Positions 52,444-61,878 of a stretch of 64,000 nt of DNA are shown here, piece after piece. The first letter of the stretch is position 1. Each line of letters opens with the position of its first letter. A model generated the notes under the pieces. That model was not told where the DNA came from, searched no databases, and worked only from the letters and a program-made list of their open reading frames with translations. The stretch spans positions 1,116,001 to 1,180,000 of the forward strand of contig JAVTIF010000011.1 of the NCBI GenBank assembly GCA_032158265.1, given 5' to 3'. The DNA comes from Bacidia rubella. Taxonomy: Eukaryota > Ascomycota > Lecanoromycetes > Lecanorales > Ramalinaceae. The position numbers and the translations under genes were made by a program.

Positions 52444-54616
52444 CTTCTTAGGCCTGTACCGACTATAACTTAATCAATTAATTAATCAATTATGTTTTCA
52501 ATTACTTTGACACTGGTAAGTGATCGATCGGGAGCACTTGTTTGCCAGTGTTTTGGAGGCCAGAAACGGCCAGTTCCGACCTTCAGGACATTAGAAACAG
52601 ATATCTTTTATGACTGTGGCTTAGGTCATTGAGGGTCCCAACTGCCAGCCTTCTGCAGTTTACCAAGCCCCTTTCACTGGGAAGGCGTCTTTCGCTAGCT
52701 AGAAGCCAATTACCTTGTGGGGTAAGATCCCGTTCCTGCTCAAAACAGTCAACTCTAGCCACCGATCTTCACAGTGCAAGCCTCTCTGAGGACAGTGTTC
52801 AATTCAGCCTTTTCAAAGTTTACATGGAATTCAAGACTTTCTGCCTCAATTAGCAGTGTGTACAATGAGATATACTTGAGCCTCCCAAGTATAAAGCGTG
52901 GCTTGCAACGTAGTCAGAAGTTCCACAGTCTTCATTAACGGAGTATTCGACGGAGTTCAATTGATCTATAGCCTAGCATCATGCCATGGCCACAATGCAA
53001 TGCGACCTTTGAGTTCGAAAGACGTCAGTACCATTGTTCACTTACTCACTTATTGATTTATAGTGAAAGAAGAGCACCTGCCAAGGGTCCCTGCGCTAAT
53101 AGCTCATCAGCTCATGGTGGTGCTGGCAAGCTGTGTTACGGGCGTTGTTATTGTATTTAATCAGATTCGGGTCCTCCAGCACTCTCGACTTTAGTTAAGG
53201 CCATGGGAGCAAAAACAGTAGGTGACTCCCGAAGGTACTCAAGATGATGGTTCTTATCAGATTTCAGTATGATTCGGATCCTGCTCCTGGTACCTATTTA
53301 TGCCATAAGTAACCTCCTTACCGTAATGTTTTATGCGCATTCATTAATTTCAGTTGCTCGGTGACACTTATGCAGCTATTGCTTTGGCATCCCTCTTGAA
53401 CCTGTCTACCCGTTGTGTTGCACCTGATTAGCACACTCAAGACCTGTATTTTAGAGATTTGATTGTATGAGATTTCGTCTGGCCGGTATTACGGTCCAGA
53501 AATGCTGTGGAGTAAAAATTGATGGCCTTTGACAAAAGCCGAGAAGTGGTCTGACTGATTTCAATATCTGTCACATTCTTTGTAGTGAAAACTTCTAAAG
53601 TGGGCGGGGATTCTGACTGCTTAAGGTTTTATGGTCTAGAGTCTTCCAGTACTGTTTCGTTTTATTTCTTATGTCAGTAGTCGGCATTGCAAGTCAAGCT
53701 ACTGGTCGCTTTTACCAACAGTCGCTCAATCCAGCCTTCGTGGACATACGGGTATTTGATTTGATTCAATGCCTCTCATGTTTGACTTAGCTGAGCCCTG
53801 CTAGCTACTCATCAGCAATAGTATATCATGGTTTATTGCCAGCTTCTGTTTTGATCCATCCCACACTCAGATACAACGAGGTCTTACGGAACACAAGCCC
53901 GGCATGAAGATCTTTTGTATCAGCATCCCTTTTCAGCAGGGTGTCTTTGGTGCAGACTGCGGGCTCTCTCAATACAATGGAAATTGTGCAAACTCACATG
54001 ACACAGATATTAATCACCTCTTCAGTGGCTCAATGGCCCGGGGCAGTGCAACCGAACCTAACAAGCACTTACGAAGTCTAGATCTCTAGATTGGCCTTGC
54101 TTCAACCTGTGCCTGCGTGGAGATGGCCTTTGGCGCAATCCTCCATGTTTCTGCTTACATGTATAATTCTTACCGTGTGGACTTAATTGCAGATTACAGT
54201 GAGGGGGGATTATACTGGCAAGGTGTCTCGAAATGAGAGCAACGCTCGATGCTCTCAACCCTTGGGATCTCACTAAAACAGCCTGTCGAACAGTAAGATG
54301 TTTGTCTATCGGTCGGAAGTACAGATTTGACGATGTCAGCTATCGCTCAACAACGCACCTAGCAGAGAGGCAGTATGCACATGAGTCATGGATAGGATTG
54401 ACAGACACTGAGCAAAACTTCTTACTACTCATCAACGATTGTTGTACATTAATGGAACTGGAAGAGACATTCAGCGAGGTCAAAGCAACTTCTGACCGTC
54501 GATTTTGGCTACGTGCTGTTGGCTCGATCCATGGTTTCAGTAGAAGGCGACTCCTTCAGGCGAGCGTATATTGCACATACTTGAGTGAGGGATCAACTCT
54601 GACTTCAGTTCCAATC
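52444..54616. other. GC-balanced region without a recognisable gene
   Basis: Base composition returns to about half G/C right after the CTAAG duplication. Open frames here (for example 53904-54089, and 54233-54616 before it overlaps the carbonic anhydrase gene) are short, lack family motifs and cannot be joined by convincing introns. It may hold a decayed gene, a non-coding RNA or just intergenic DNA. No tRNA or rRNA was seen. Confidence 0.55.
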
Positions 54617-55522
54617 CTACAACTGATTCGGAGATATCTCCGCCAAAAGTCCCGCACTAAGGTCATATATAACTCCATGTACCTGCAATCCTCGCTCCTT
54701 TATCCCCTTCGCTACGTGCGGGTTCGCCTTAACTGCCTTTACGCCGACCTTCACGTTCTCCACCACGAGCTCTTTCTTTCTATCTGCGTCACTCAAATTC
54801 GCCATATCCCACTGAGGGGTCAGTTGCGCCTTTAATAGCCTGAGCGGCAGCAACCACCCGTCTATAGGGCCCCCCTGGTCTGTAGTATCATCGAATGCAG
54901 CAGCGCAGCCTCCGCAGCCTGTATGCCCACAAACGACAATATCCCTCACATAATGCTCGCCAGTGACGGAATCTTCCAAGTGCTCGACCGCGTAATCGAG
55001 GACACAGCCCTGCGAAAGCTCCCATGGCTTTACGATATTGGCGACGCTGCGGTGCACAAAGACATCGCCTGGTTTTAGGTTGAGAAGCGTCGTCTCTGGC
55101 ACACGTGAGTCGGCGCAGCCGAACCAGAGTATCTGGGGCTTCTGCTGCTTTGCAAGGTTGGGAAAGAAGTTGGGATCTTGCTGGTTGATGGTAGCAGACC
55201 AGACTTTATTGTTTTTGACGCCTTGATCGAACTTGTCCAGGACCTAGAGAGACGATTATTTAGCGGATGTGAGAGAACTAGCGATAAAAGGTGGAAGGGA
55301 CAGAAGGGCGCAGGGAAAGAGAGATATGATTGAGATGTGATAGTAGTGAATATCTAAATCAAAGAGATTGTGTCAAACCGCTAGGCAAACCGTCGAGTAC
55401 AACAGTGCCCGAAAGTAACTCCAGAAAATGTCAAGGGGTGGGATATTGGGTAGGATAAGACTTACAAGGTCCAGGCAGCGGAGGCAACGGACCTGGAGGC
55501 TTAGTGATGATGACAGGACCAT
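54617..55522 (-). CDS. Beta-class carbonic anhydrase
   Basis: Catalyses reversible hydration of CO2 to bicarbonate with a zinc ion. The main exon (55243 down to 54617, 208 codons plus stop) reads VLDKFDQGVKNNKVW..., then the zinc/dyad motif CADSR (55121-55109 region) and the second zinc motif HTGCGG; C-terminal block HGVIYDLSAG closes the family fold. An in-frame TAG sits just before the GTC that opens this exon, so a 5' exon is required. A GTAAGT donor at 55465 and TAG acceptor at 55244-55246 define a 222-bp intron. With this splice the in-phase start is the ATG at 55522 (MVLSSSLSLQ..., 19 residues, total 227). A more upstream ATG at 55541 (MTSANPDGPVII...) is out of phase by one base. Exon 1 is therefore uncertain, the catalytic part is not. 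Confidence 0.88.
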
Positions 55523-55541
55523 CAGGATTTGCGGAGGTCAT

Positions 55542-56170
55542 AATTTTAGATTTTGCAAAATCTGAAAGCGTCGAGTACTCTAGCAGCTTTTGTAATTCCG
55601 CGTTTGACTTGTGTGTGGATGCAAAAATCGGTTAGAGGTCAACAGAATAATGAGTCTCAGAGAAGACGAATGTGCTTGTTGAACGAAAAGTCAAACCGGG
55701 AAAAGAGAGCGAACGATAATCCAAATACTTATGGATGAGAGAAGAAGGAACCTACACATGAGCAGCTCAGGAAGGACGCCGTGGCGGTACCGTAATGCTA
55801 CCATCACCTTAAGGCGTCGTAAGGTCTGTGTCATCGGTCTTACGTTACAGTCATGGTTCGTTCAATATCCTTGCAATCGTGGTTCCAGAGTCGCGTAAGC
55901 TGCAGGTGCAGTGCTGAGTGCGGACAACGGCGAGGAAGAGAAGGCAGTACGCGTGAGAGGTGCCAGACGTAGAGAGTATCCTCGTCCTATTGTGGAAAGG
56001 TTCTAGTCCGTTCGAAGCAGCCATGGTGGTAGCCAAAATCCAAAGCGTTGCAACCGCATGACACTTTCAACTGTCCTCTCAGAGCTGGTGTTCATTAGAA
56101 GAGCAACTCTTAGAGCAATTGCAACGTCTACTCTACGGTTACAATGAGTGGCTGATGCGAGTAAGCAGAC
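55542..56170. other. Intergenic, upstream of carbonic anhydrase
   Basis: Presumed promoter and leader of the carbonic anhydrase gene plus spacer to the next minus-strand locus. Only short unconvincing open frames occur on either strand. No binding site can be named with confidence. Confidence 0.45.
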
Positions 56171-56954
56171 TCAATACCGGGCCAATGACAGCGGCGCCCA
56201 GGCGCTGCCAGCTGCGGTCTCTGCGTTAGGCAGTGCTGGGCAGCCCACTGCTGCCATACCTTGAGGCAAGCCACTTCCTTGGCTGTTTCCCAACATTCCA
56301 CCTGGATAAACAGGTGAGCTTGAAGTTTGAGGCGGCGAATAGTATGAGAGCGAGTGTATCAATACTTTGAGCTCCTTTCGCTTAGTTGGATGTAATCCGT
56401 CATGCTTCGAAGCAAGAGCCCTCTTGATCGAGCATATGACCTTCCCTCTGGCACTCTCTCGACCACAGCAACAACCTGCTCGGGAATGTCAATAAACAGC
56501 TATGGCTTGCATTCGGTCCCTTCATACTGAACTCACCGACGGCACCCTCAAAAAGCTCGATCATCCTACCCTGCTGATGACAGGGCAGAATCTGATCTTT
56601 TGACGTGTCTGCAAGTACGACGTTGGAATACTCTTCCACGGCTTTGCGGTAATTCTATTGGACTCTGTAGCAGCATTCTTGTCTGCCCACCAAATGGTCC
56701 ATGAATTTGGATCGCTCTGGCGGCATAACGTCTGCAAAGTGTAGAGCAACGGGATCCATGTTGAGCATTGCCTTGTTCGTCGAATTGTCCATCCCGATCG
56801 GATTTGGATCGGGGAAGTGCCGGCTTGACCCGCTTCCATCCGCAAGCGATACGGAGCTGACAATGTACATGAGATGCTTGACGCTTTCGGCAAAACTATT
56901 TCTGGATTGCTCGCTGGAGGATAGACCTTCGACCGCTTCGGTACCTACGTTGCC
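56171..56954 (-). pseudogene. Hypothetical minus-strand gene fragment with an in-frame stop
   Basis: Three segments have protein-like composition. From an acceptor-like CAG at 56955-56957 the frame reads GNVGTEAVEGLSSSEQ..., continues as MYIVSSVSLADGSGSS and PVALHFADVMPPERSKFMDH, meets a single TAG at 56655-56657, then goes on in the same frame as KAVEEYSNVVLADTSKDQ and MIELFEGAVG. A GTGAGT donor (56536) and CAG acceptor (56476) would join it to a proline/serine-rich C-terminal part (SYYSPPQTSSSPVYPGG) ending at 56171. No family was recognised. Either the TAG is a true nonsense mutation or I have missed a short intron. No convincing 5' exons were found upstream. Confidence 0.35.
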
Positions 56955-57769
56955 CTGTAGGAATGAGCTAGTATGACGACTTCGCCCCTAGAGTCAACTA
57001 AGGAGAGGACTTGCTAGTGGACCAGCTGTACATGGTCACGCATGTCGTTATGGAGTCGGGTAGTGTCAAAGACAGTACAATGTACATCAACCCTGTTGAA
57101 TTGCAGGCGTTAGATTGGGTCAGTTTATTGTCCCTATCGTATAAGCCAGGCGCCGATCACCAAGACAATAGCGGGCTTGCTGGTTACCGAAATGATGTCT
57201 GTTGCTGCGAGAAGGCATGAAAGGAGATATGTTGCATCTTTTAATGTGTGAAGCTTTCAGTATCCAGGTGCAGCAGAAAATCATCGCAGCTATTGTAGAA
57301 CTTTATACGAGGTAGGCATGTAGATGTAAGACGGGACATAAGGCACTGTGCGAAAAGTAAGAACGACTAAGAGGGAGGGAAAAGATAGAGAAGGGTTACG
57401 AAGCGATAAACACCAGCCTGCAGGAGGACTCTGATCCTGTCGGGAGATAGGTGACGTTGCTGCAGCTTCTTCTTCACACCTCATAGATGACAGGGAGTAT
57501 GTAGGTATCCAATGTGGAATTAGTATTGCATCAGCAATAGTCTGAGCGGGAGGTTGCACACTCAAACGTGCGCCTCTGCATGGAAATTTATATTCACAGA
57601 CATGGGGATCGGTAAGCTACCGACATACACATACGGCGAGAAGGACTATCAGGATATTGAGTCGTCTTCAGCCTTTGTCTGTGGAACTTGCTTTGATGAG
57701 CTCGAACGAGGCTTCGTAGCAGTCGATAATTTACCCTCAGGAAGCAAAGTCCAACTTCGTTAATGCGGA
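56955..57769. other. Region without a supported gene
   Basis: Short frames at 57011-57220 (+), 57290-57565 (-) and 57554-57763 (+) lack recognisable motifs. The last contains a CGTC pair and ends 7 bp from the GFA gene stop; I do not regard it as supported. Confidence 0.4.
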
Positions 57770-58165
57770 CTAGTTCGGCTCCTCCTCAAAGCGTTTCACA
57801 CCAGCTGGTATCTTCATTATAGCCTGCTTACACCATATGTGTGTGGCAGCGTCAATGTTCAGGACTTCTAAGCAACCCCCTTTGACCATCAAAGTGTCTT
57901 GCCCTTCTACACCATGAACCAAGCGGCTCCCGCATCTTGTGCAAAAGAGACAATCGAGTTTGCGCCCTGACAGTGTTTCACGAGTGAACTTTCCAATGTC
58001 GCCTGGTGTGGGTTCCTGAATTGAGAATCGTGGAAACTCTGCGCTTATTCCAAATGCAGAAGATGATTGATGCTGGCATTCTTTGCAATGGCAGACGTAC
58101 AACGTGTGAGGTTGCGGAAGCGGCGTCTTGAACCGGATAGCACCGCATTGACATTGACCATTCAT
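57770..58165 (-). CDS. GFA / CENP-V-fold protein (glutathione-dependent formaldehyde-activating-like)
   Basis: A single-exon 131-residue protein of the usual family length. It begins MNGQCQCGAIRF, followed by CHCKECQHQSSSAFG at about residues 25-39 and FCTRCGSRL at about 74-82; these cysteines are the structural and exchangeable zinc ligands of the fold. The Phe-His/Trp-rich C-terminal part (GCLEVLNIDAATHIWCK) is typical. Best known member: Paracoccus Gfa, proposed to promote S-hydroxymethylglutathione formation from formaldehyde; most fungal homologues have no proven reaction, so the name gives the fold rather than the substrate. The start is chosen because the first CxCG motif normally lies within the first ten residues. 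Confidence 0.85.
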   Translation of the reverse strand: MNGQCQCGAIRFKTPLPQPHTLYVCHCKECQHQSSSAFGISAEFPRFSIQEPTPGDIGKFTRETLSGRKLDCLFCTRCGSRLVHGVEGQDTLMVKGGCLEVLNIDAATHIWCKQAIMKIPAGVKRFEEEPN

Positions 58166-58691
58166 GCTTGAGAGGCAGGCTTTATGGCTACAAGTTCTAC
58201 TGTGAGTAGACGGCTCTGTGTGTGATCGTACGAGAGCGGTGGTTCCCTATCCGGTCGCCCTTCAGGATCCCTCGGATGCCCTGACGCACACCTGCCAAGA
58301 CGGTCCGCAAGCCAAACTCCGACCTCGGCTATTTACGGAGAAGAAAAGCCCCGCAGGCGTTGTGTTTGACGCAATATTGCTATTTTATGTCACTGTCCGG
58401 TGGTCCGAATCATCTGGTATACAACATCGAGGGGAGTGAATGACTCCAATATCCGCAAATTAAACGGGCTCTCTCAGTAGTAAAGACTATCTCCAAAGGC
58501 GGAGTGAATGGTTGATCCTCTAGGCCTGCCTTCGTCTAGCATTTCCAAAAGAGGCTGTCGTTCCCCGTGTTGAACAAAGCACATAATACAAGAAGCCCCA
58601 GTTTTCTCTGCACTGCCTGCAGCTTAGACTTGAACGAGCATTGCGAAGACCTGAAAGATCTCATCAACCTCCATCAGTAAATTTCGGCCTA
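58166..58691. other. Divergent intergenic region between GFA gene and malate synthase
   Basis: About 525 bp shared by two divergently oriented genes, so it should hold both promoters. An in-frame ATG at 58641 would add 17 residues to malate synthase, but homologous proteins start at the next ATG (58692). No regulator site is assigned. Confidence 0.5.
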
Positions 58692-60621
58692 ATGTCGAGC
58701 ATTGACGCGTTGAACCAAGGGGTCTCTGTCGTGGGACCCTCGAACGACCAGACAAACAGAATACTGACGAAGGAGGCAACAGCATTCCTTGCGCTCCTCC
58801 ATCGTGCTTTCAATCACACACGCAAAGACTTGTTACATAGACGAAGTGTCCGACAAGCGGAACTGGACAAGGGTGTTGTGCCCGACTTCCTCCCGGAAAC
58901 CAAACACATTCGTGACAATGATGCGTGGAAAGGAGCACCACCTGCGCCTGGCCTCATAGATCGACGTGTCGAGATCACTGGGCCGACCGATCGAAAGATG
59001 GTTGTTAATGCGCTCAACTCGAATGTATGGACGTACATGGCCGATTTCGAAGGTAGGCTTTGCACCTTGCTACAAGTTGTCCCCTGCTGACAACGAGCGA
59101 AGACTCAAGCGCTCCAACCTGGGACAACATGGTCAATGGCCAGGCCAATCTCTATGACGCCATCCGCAAGCAAGTCGACTTCCAGCAGGGTGAGAAAGCG
59201 TACAAGTTGAGAACGGACAGGATATTGCCTACGCTTATTGCCCGCGCCAGAGGATGGCATTTGGAAGAGAAGCATTTCACGGTTGATGGCGAACCCATTT
59301 CCGGCAGTCTCTTCGATTTCGGCCTTTACTTCTTCCACAACGCGCATGAGCTTGTCAAGAGAGGGACGGGGCCATACTTCTATCTGCCAAAGATGGAGTC
59401 ATATCTTGAGGCTCGCCTATGGAACGATGTCTTTAATCTTGCGCAGGATTACGTAGGAATGCCTCGTGGCACCATTCGAGGAACGGTTCTGATCGAGACC
59501 ATTCTCGCCGCATTCGAAATGGAAGAAGTAGGTTCCCAAGTTGAATGTGTATGCGGAGAACCTGACGAATATAGATCATATATGAGCTTCGAGATCATAG
59601 CGCTGGCTTGAATTGTGGTCGTTGGGATTACATCTTCAGCGTAATCAAGAAGTTCCGCCAGAATCCCAAATTCGTACTCCCAGATCGGTCAGCTGTCACG
59701 ATGACAGTCCCTTTTATGGACGCCTATGTCCAACTTCTTATTCAAACATGTCACAAGCGTGGTGTGCATGCCATGGTATGTATACTGCAGCCAGCCTTTG
59801 TAAGTCAGGGACTAAAGGAGATCACAGGGAGGCATGGCTGCTCAAATACCTATCAAGGATGACAAGGAAGCCAATGACAAGGCAATGGCTAACGTGTACG
59901 CTGATAAACTGCGAGAAGTCCAAGCTGGCCACGATGGTACTTGGGTGGCTCATCCAACGTTGGCGGCCATTGCAAGTGAAGTTTTTAACAAGCATATGCC
60001 AACACCTAATCAGCTCTTCCTCCGACGACAGGACGTCCGTATCACTGGCAAAGATCTGCTCAACATGGACGTGCCTGGCAAAGTGACCGAGGATGGCATT
60101 CGTAAGAATTTGAACATTGGCCTATCCTACATGGAGGCATGGCTAAGAGGCGTTGGATGTGTGCCAATTAACTTTCTTATGGTGAGCTCCTCTACCATGT
60201 CTCTTGTGTATTGGTGGCTTATATTCTTCCAGGAGGACGCAGCCACTGCTGAAGTAAGCCGCAGCCAATTGTGGCAATGGTGCAAGCATGGCATATCTAC
60301 GGCTGAGGGCAAGCGTGTCGACAAAGCCTTTGCTCAGAAGTTGCTGAAGGAGCAGACTGACGACCTGGCATCCAAGGCGCCTAAGGGCAACAAATTCCAG
60401 CTTGCCGCGCAGTACTTTGCTGGCCAAGTGACTGGCGAGTGAGTAATGTTTGTTGTTCATGGGGAGTCAGTGCTGATCACGACCAAAGGGACTACGCAGA
60501 CTTTCTCACATCGCTTCTTTATCCTGAGATTGTCTCAGTAAGCGCCACGTCTTAGGATCATCAAGTGGTTGAGCTGACAATATTCGGACAGGCCGACCAG
60601 GTGCAAAGCTCTAAGCTATGA
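58692..60621 (+). CDS. Malate synthase, glyoxylate cycle, peroxisomal (seven exons)
   Basis: Condenses glyoxylate and acetyl-CoA to malate, needed for growth on C2 compounds and fatty acids. Exons: 58692-59052, 59103-59527, 59575-59775, 59828-60181, 60233-60438, 60489-60537, 60592-60621; six introns of 47-54 bp, all GT..AG, several with CTGAC branch sites. Protein 541 residues, the normal length. Family blocks: AELDKGVVPDFLPETKHIR, DRRVEITGPTDRKMVVNAL, RGTIRGTVLIETILAAFEM, the signature RDHSAGLNCGRWDYIF (about 268-283), and EDAATAEVSRSQLWQW. The last exon encodes ADQVQSSKL, giving a C-terminal SKL peroxisomal signal. The gene is called acuE in Aspergillus and MLS1 in yeast. Convergent with the cbp4 gene, 93 bp apart. 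Confidence 0.97.
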
Positions 60622-60714
60622 CGAAGCATAGGATACCATGGTGTTGAGTTAAGGTGTGAAATGCTGCCTGGAATGCGTGATACGCGCAACGTTAGGTTAA
60701 ATGAGCATTGTCAG

Positions 60715-61182
60715 CTACTGGTTTCCCAGACTCTGCCTTTTAATTTCCTCTCTTCTGCTTTGTATCTCGGCAGCCACACGTCTCTGTTCCTCTACCGCAT
60801 TTGCTCTAGTTTTTGCCTCGTCTTCAGCTGCAGCTTCCCAGATAGGTTTATTGGACTTGGAGTATTCTTTCAGCTTGCCGACAAAATTATCGAAATCTTG
60901 CTGCTTGCCCTGCCTGTTTTCTAGCGACCGCTTTTGTAGCTCCGGATTGTACTTCTAGTCCTGCACTTAGCAAATCTCCAGGTTCTGAGTCGCAGCTAGA
61001 AGTTGCGCACCTTGAACAACTCCTCCTCTGTCGGCGTTACGTAGTAGATAAGTGCCGGCCCGCCGATACACATAATGCCGCCACTGTGCTCAATCAGCAA
61101 CTCGACAAGAGATATTTCGTCGTGATGAGAAGAGATTCACTGACGCAAGCAGCATCTTGACCCAAAGACCAGCTCGCGACAT
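60715..61182 (-). CDS. cbp4: Cbp4-like assembly factor of mitochondrial complex III (three exons)
   Basis: Exons 61182-61145, 61083-61011 and 60954-60715 give 116 residues. Donors are GTCAGT and GTGCGC; the second acceptor must be the TAG at 60955-60957, because the upstream CAG leaves an in-frame stop. The product starts MSRAGLWVKMLLAGGIMC, with one membrane segment (about residues 10-27, LAGGIMCIGGPALIYYV), then TPTEEELFKKYNPELQKRSL and DNFVGKLKEYSKSNKPIW, and a charged helical tail (EEQRRVAAEIQSRREEIK). This pattern is that of Cbp4, an inner-membrane protein that binds newly made cytochrome b with the Cbp3-Cbp6 complex and helps build the bc1 complex. All three exons are too short to stand out as simple open frames. 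Confidence 0.92.
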
Positions 61183-61878
61183 GATGGTCGGTAGTCAGGC
61201 TTATTATGTTGAAGAAAGCAGCAGGTTCTTGATAGGCGAAATGACTTTCGACGCAGATAACTTAAAGTAATTGCATGAGAGGGTGTCCGTCGACTAAGGA
61301 AGTTCGTGGTTTCACTGGTTCGATTGACGTTCCAGAATGCTGAGCCGCCACAAGGCGTGGTGGCCCCTCAAGGCGCGGAAGAGCCCCCCTGTCTTAGCTG
61401 CTTCCGCCAAAGCCATACAGGAACAAGACCACTCCAGTACCACGGTGCTACAGCACACCTGAGACTTACTGGACAATCTGCAGCCAAAACGAAGTGGAAT
61501 ACTACAGTCACCTCCCTTCTTCATTTCGCCACCTCTTTTTGAGCGCCACGAGTTGGCTTTGAGCCCTCGTACCTCCTCCGCTCCGCGTTCTTGTCTCGCC
61601 GACTGTCCCTACGACACACCGCTTGAAGCGGGAATTGCGACGTCGACCCTATGATTCTGCGTTCGCACTGCGTTCGCAGAAGTTGTCACGATAGCGAGGT
61701 CCATATACCCCTTCTCACTTCGTCTGACTGAGCAATTATGCGCGAGCTACCTATTTAGATGGTGTAATTTTACACGCTGTGGAATTGCGGGTCAGCTTAA
61801 AGCTTCTGACCGCTTTGTGTTTGAATCAAAATTGAGCTTGACATCCTCTTTAGGGCTGTGTCCTAAGCCTGAATATAT
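61183..61878. other. Divergent intergenic region between cbp4 and the large disordered-protein gene
   Basis: About 700 bp likely containing two promoters. Includes pyrimidine-rich stretches (61500-61620) and short frames without motifs (for example 61306-61542). No specific site can be named. Confidence 0.5.

Noticed and set aside
54233..54835. 200-codon plus-strand frame overlapping carbonic anhydrase
   Set aside because: Its 3' third is antisense to conserved carbonic anhydrase codons and the rest has no family motif.
57554..57763. 69-codon frame next to the GFA gene
   Set aside because: No homology pattern, no credible start context; not supported.
60661..60958. Two plus-strand frames
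   Set aside because: Antisense to exon 3 of the cbp4 gene.
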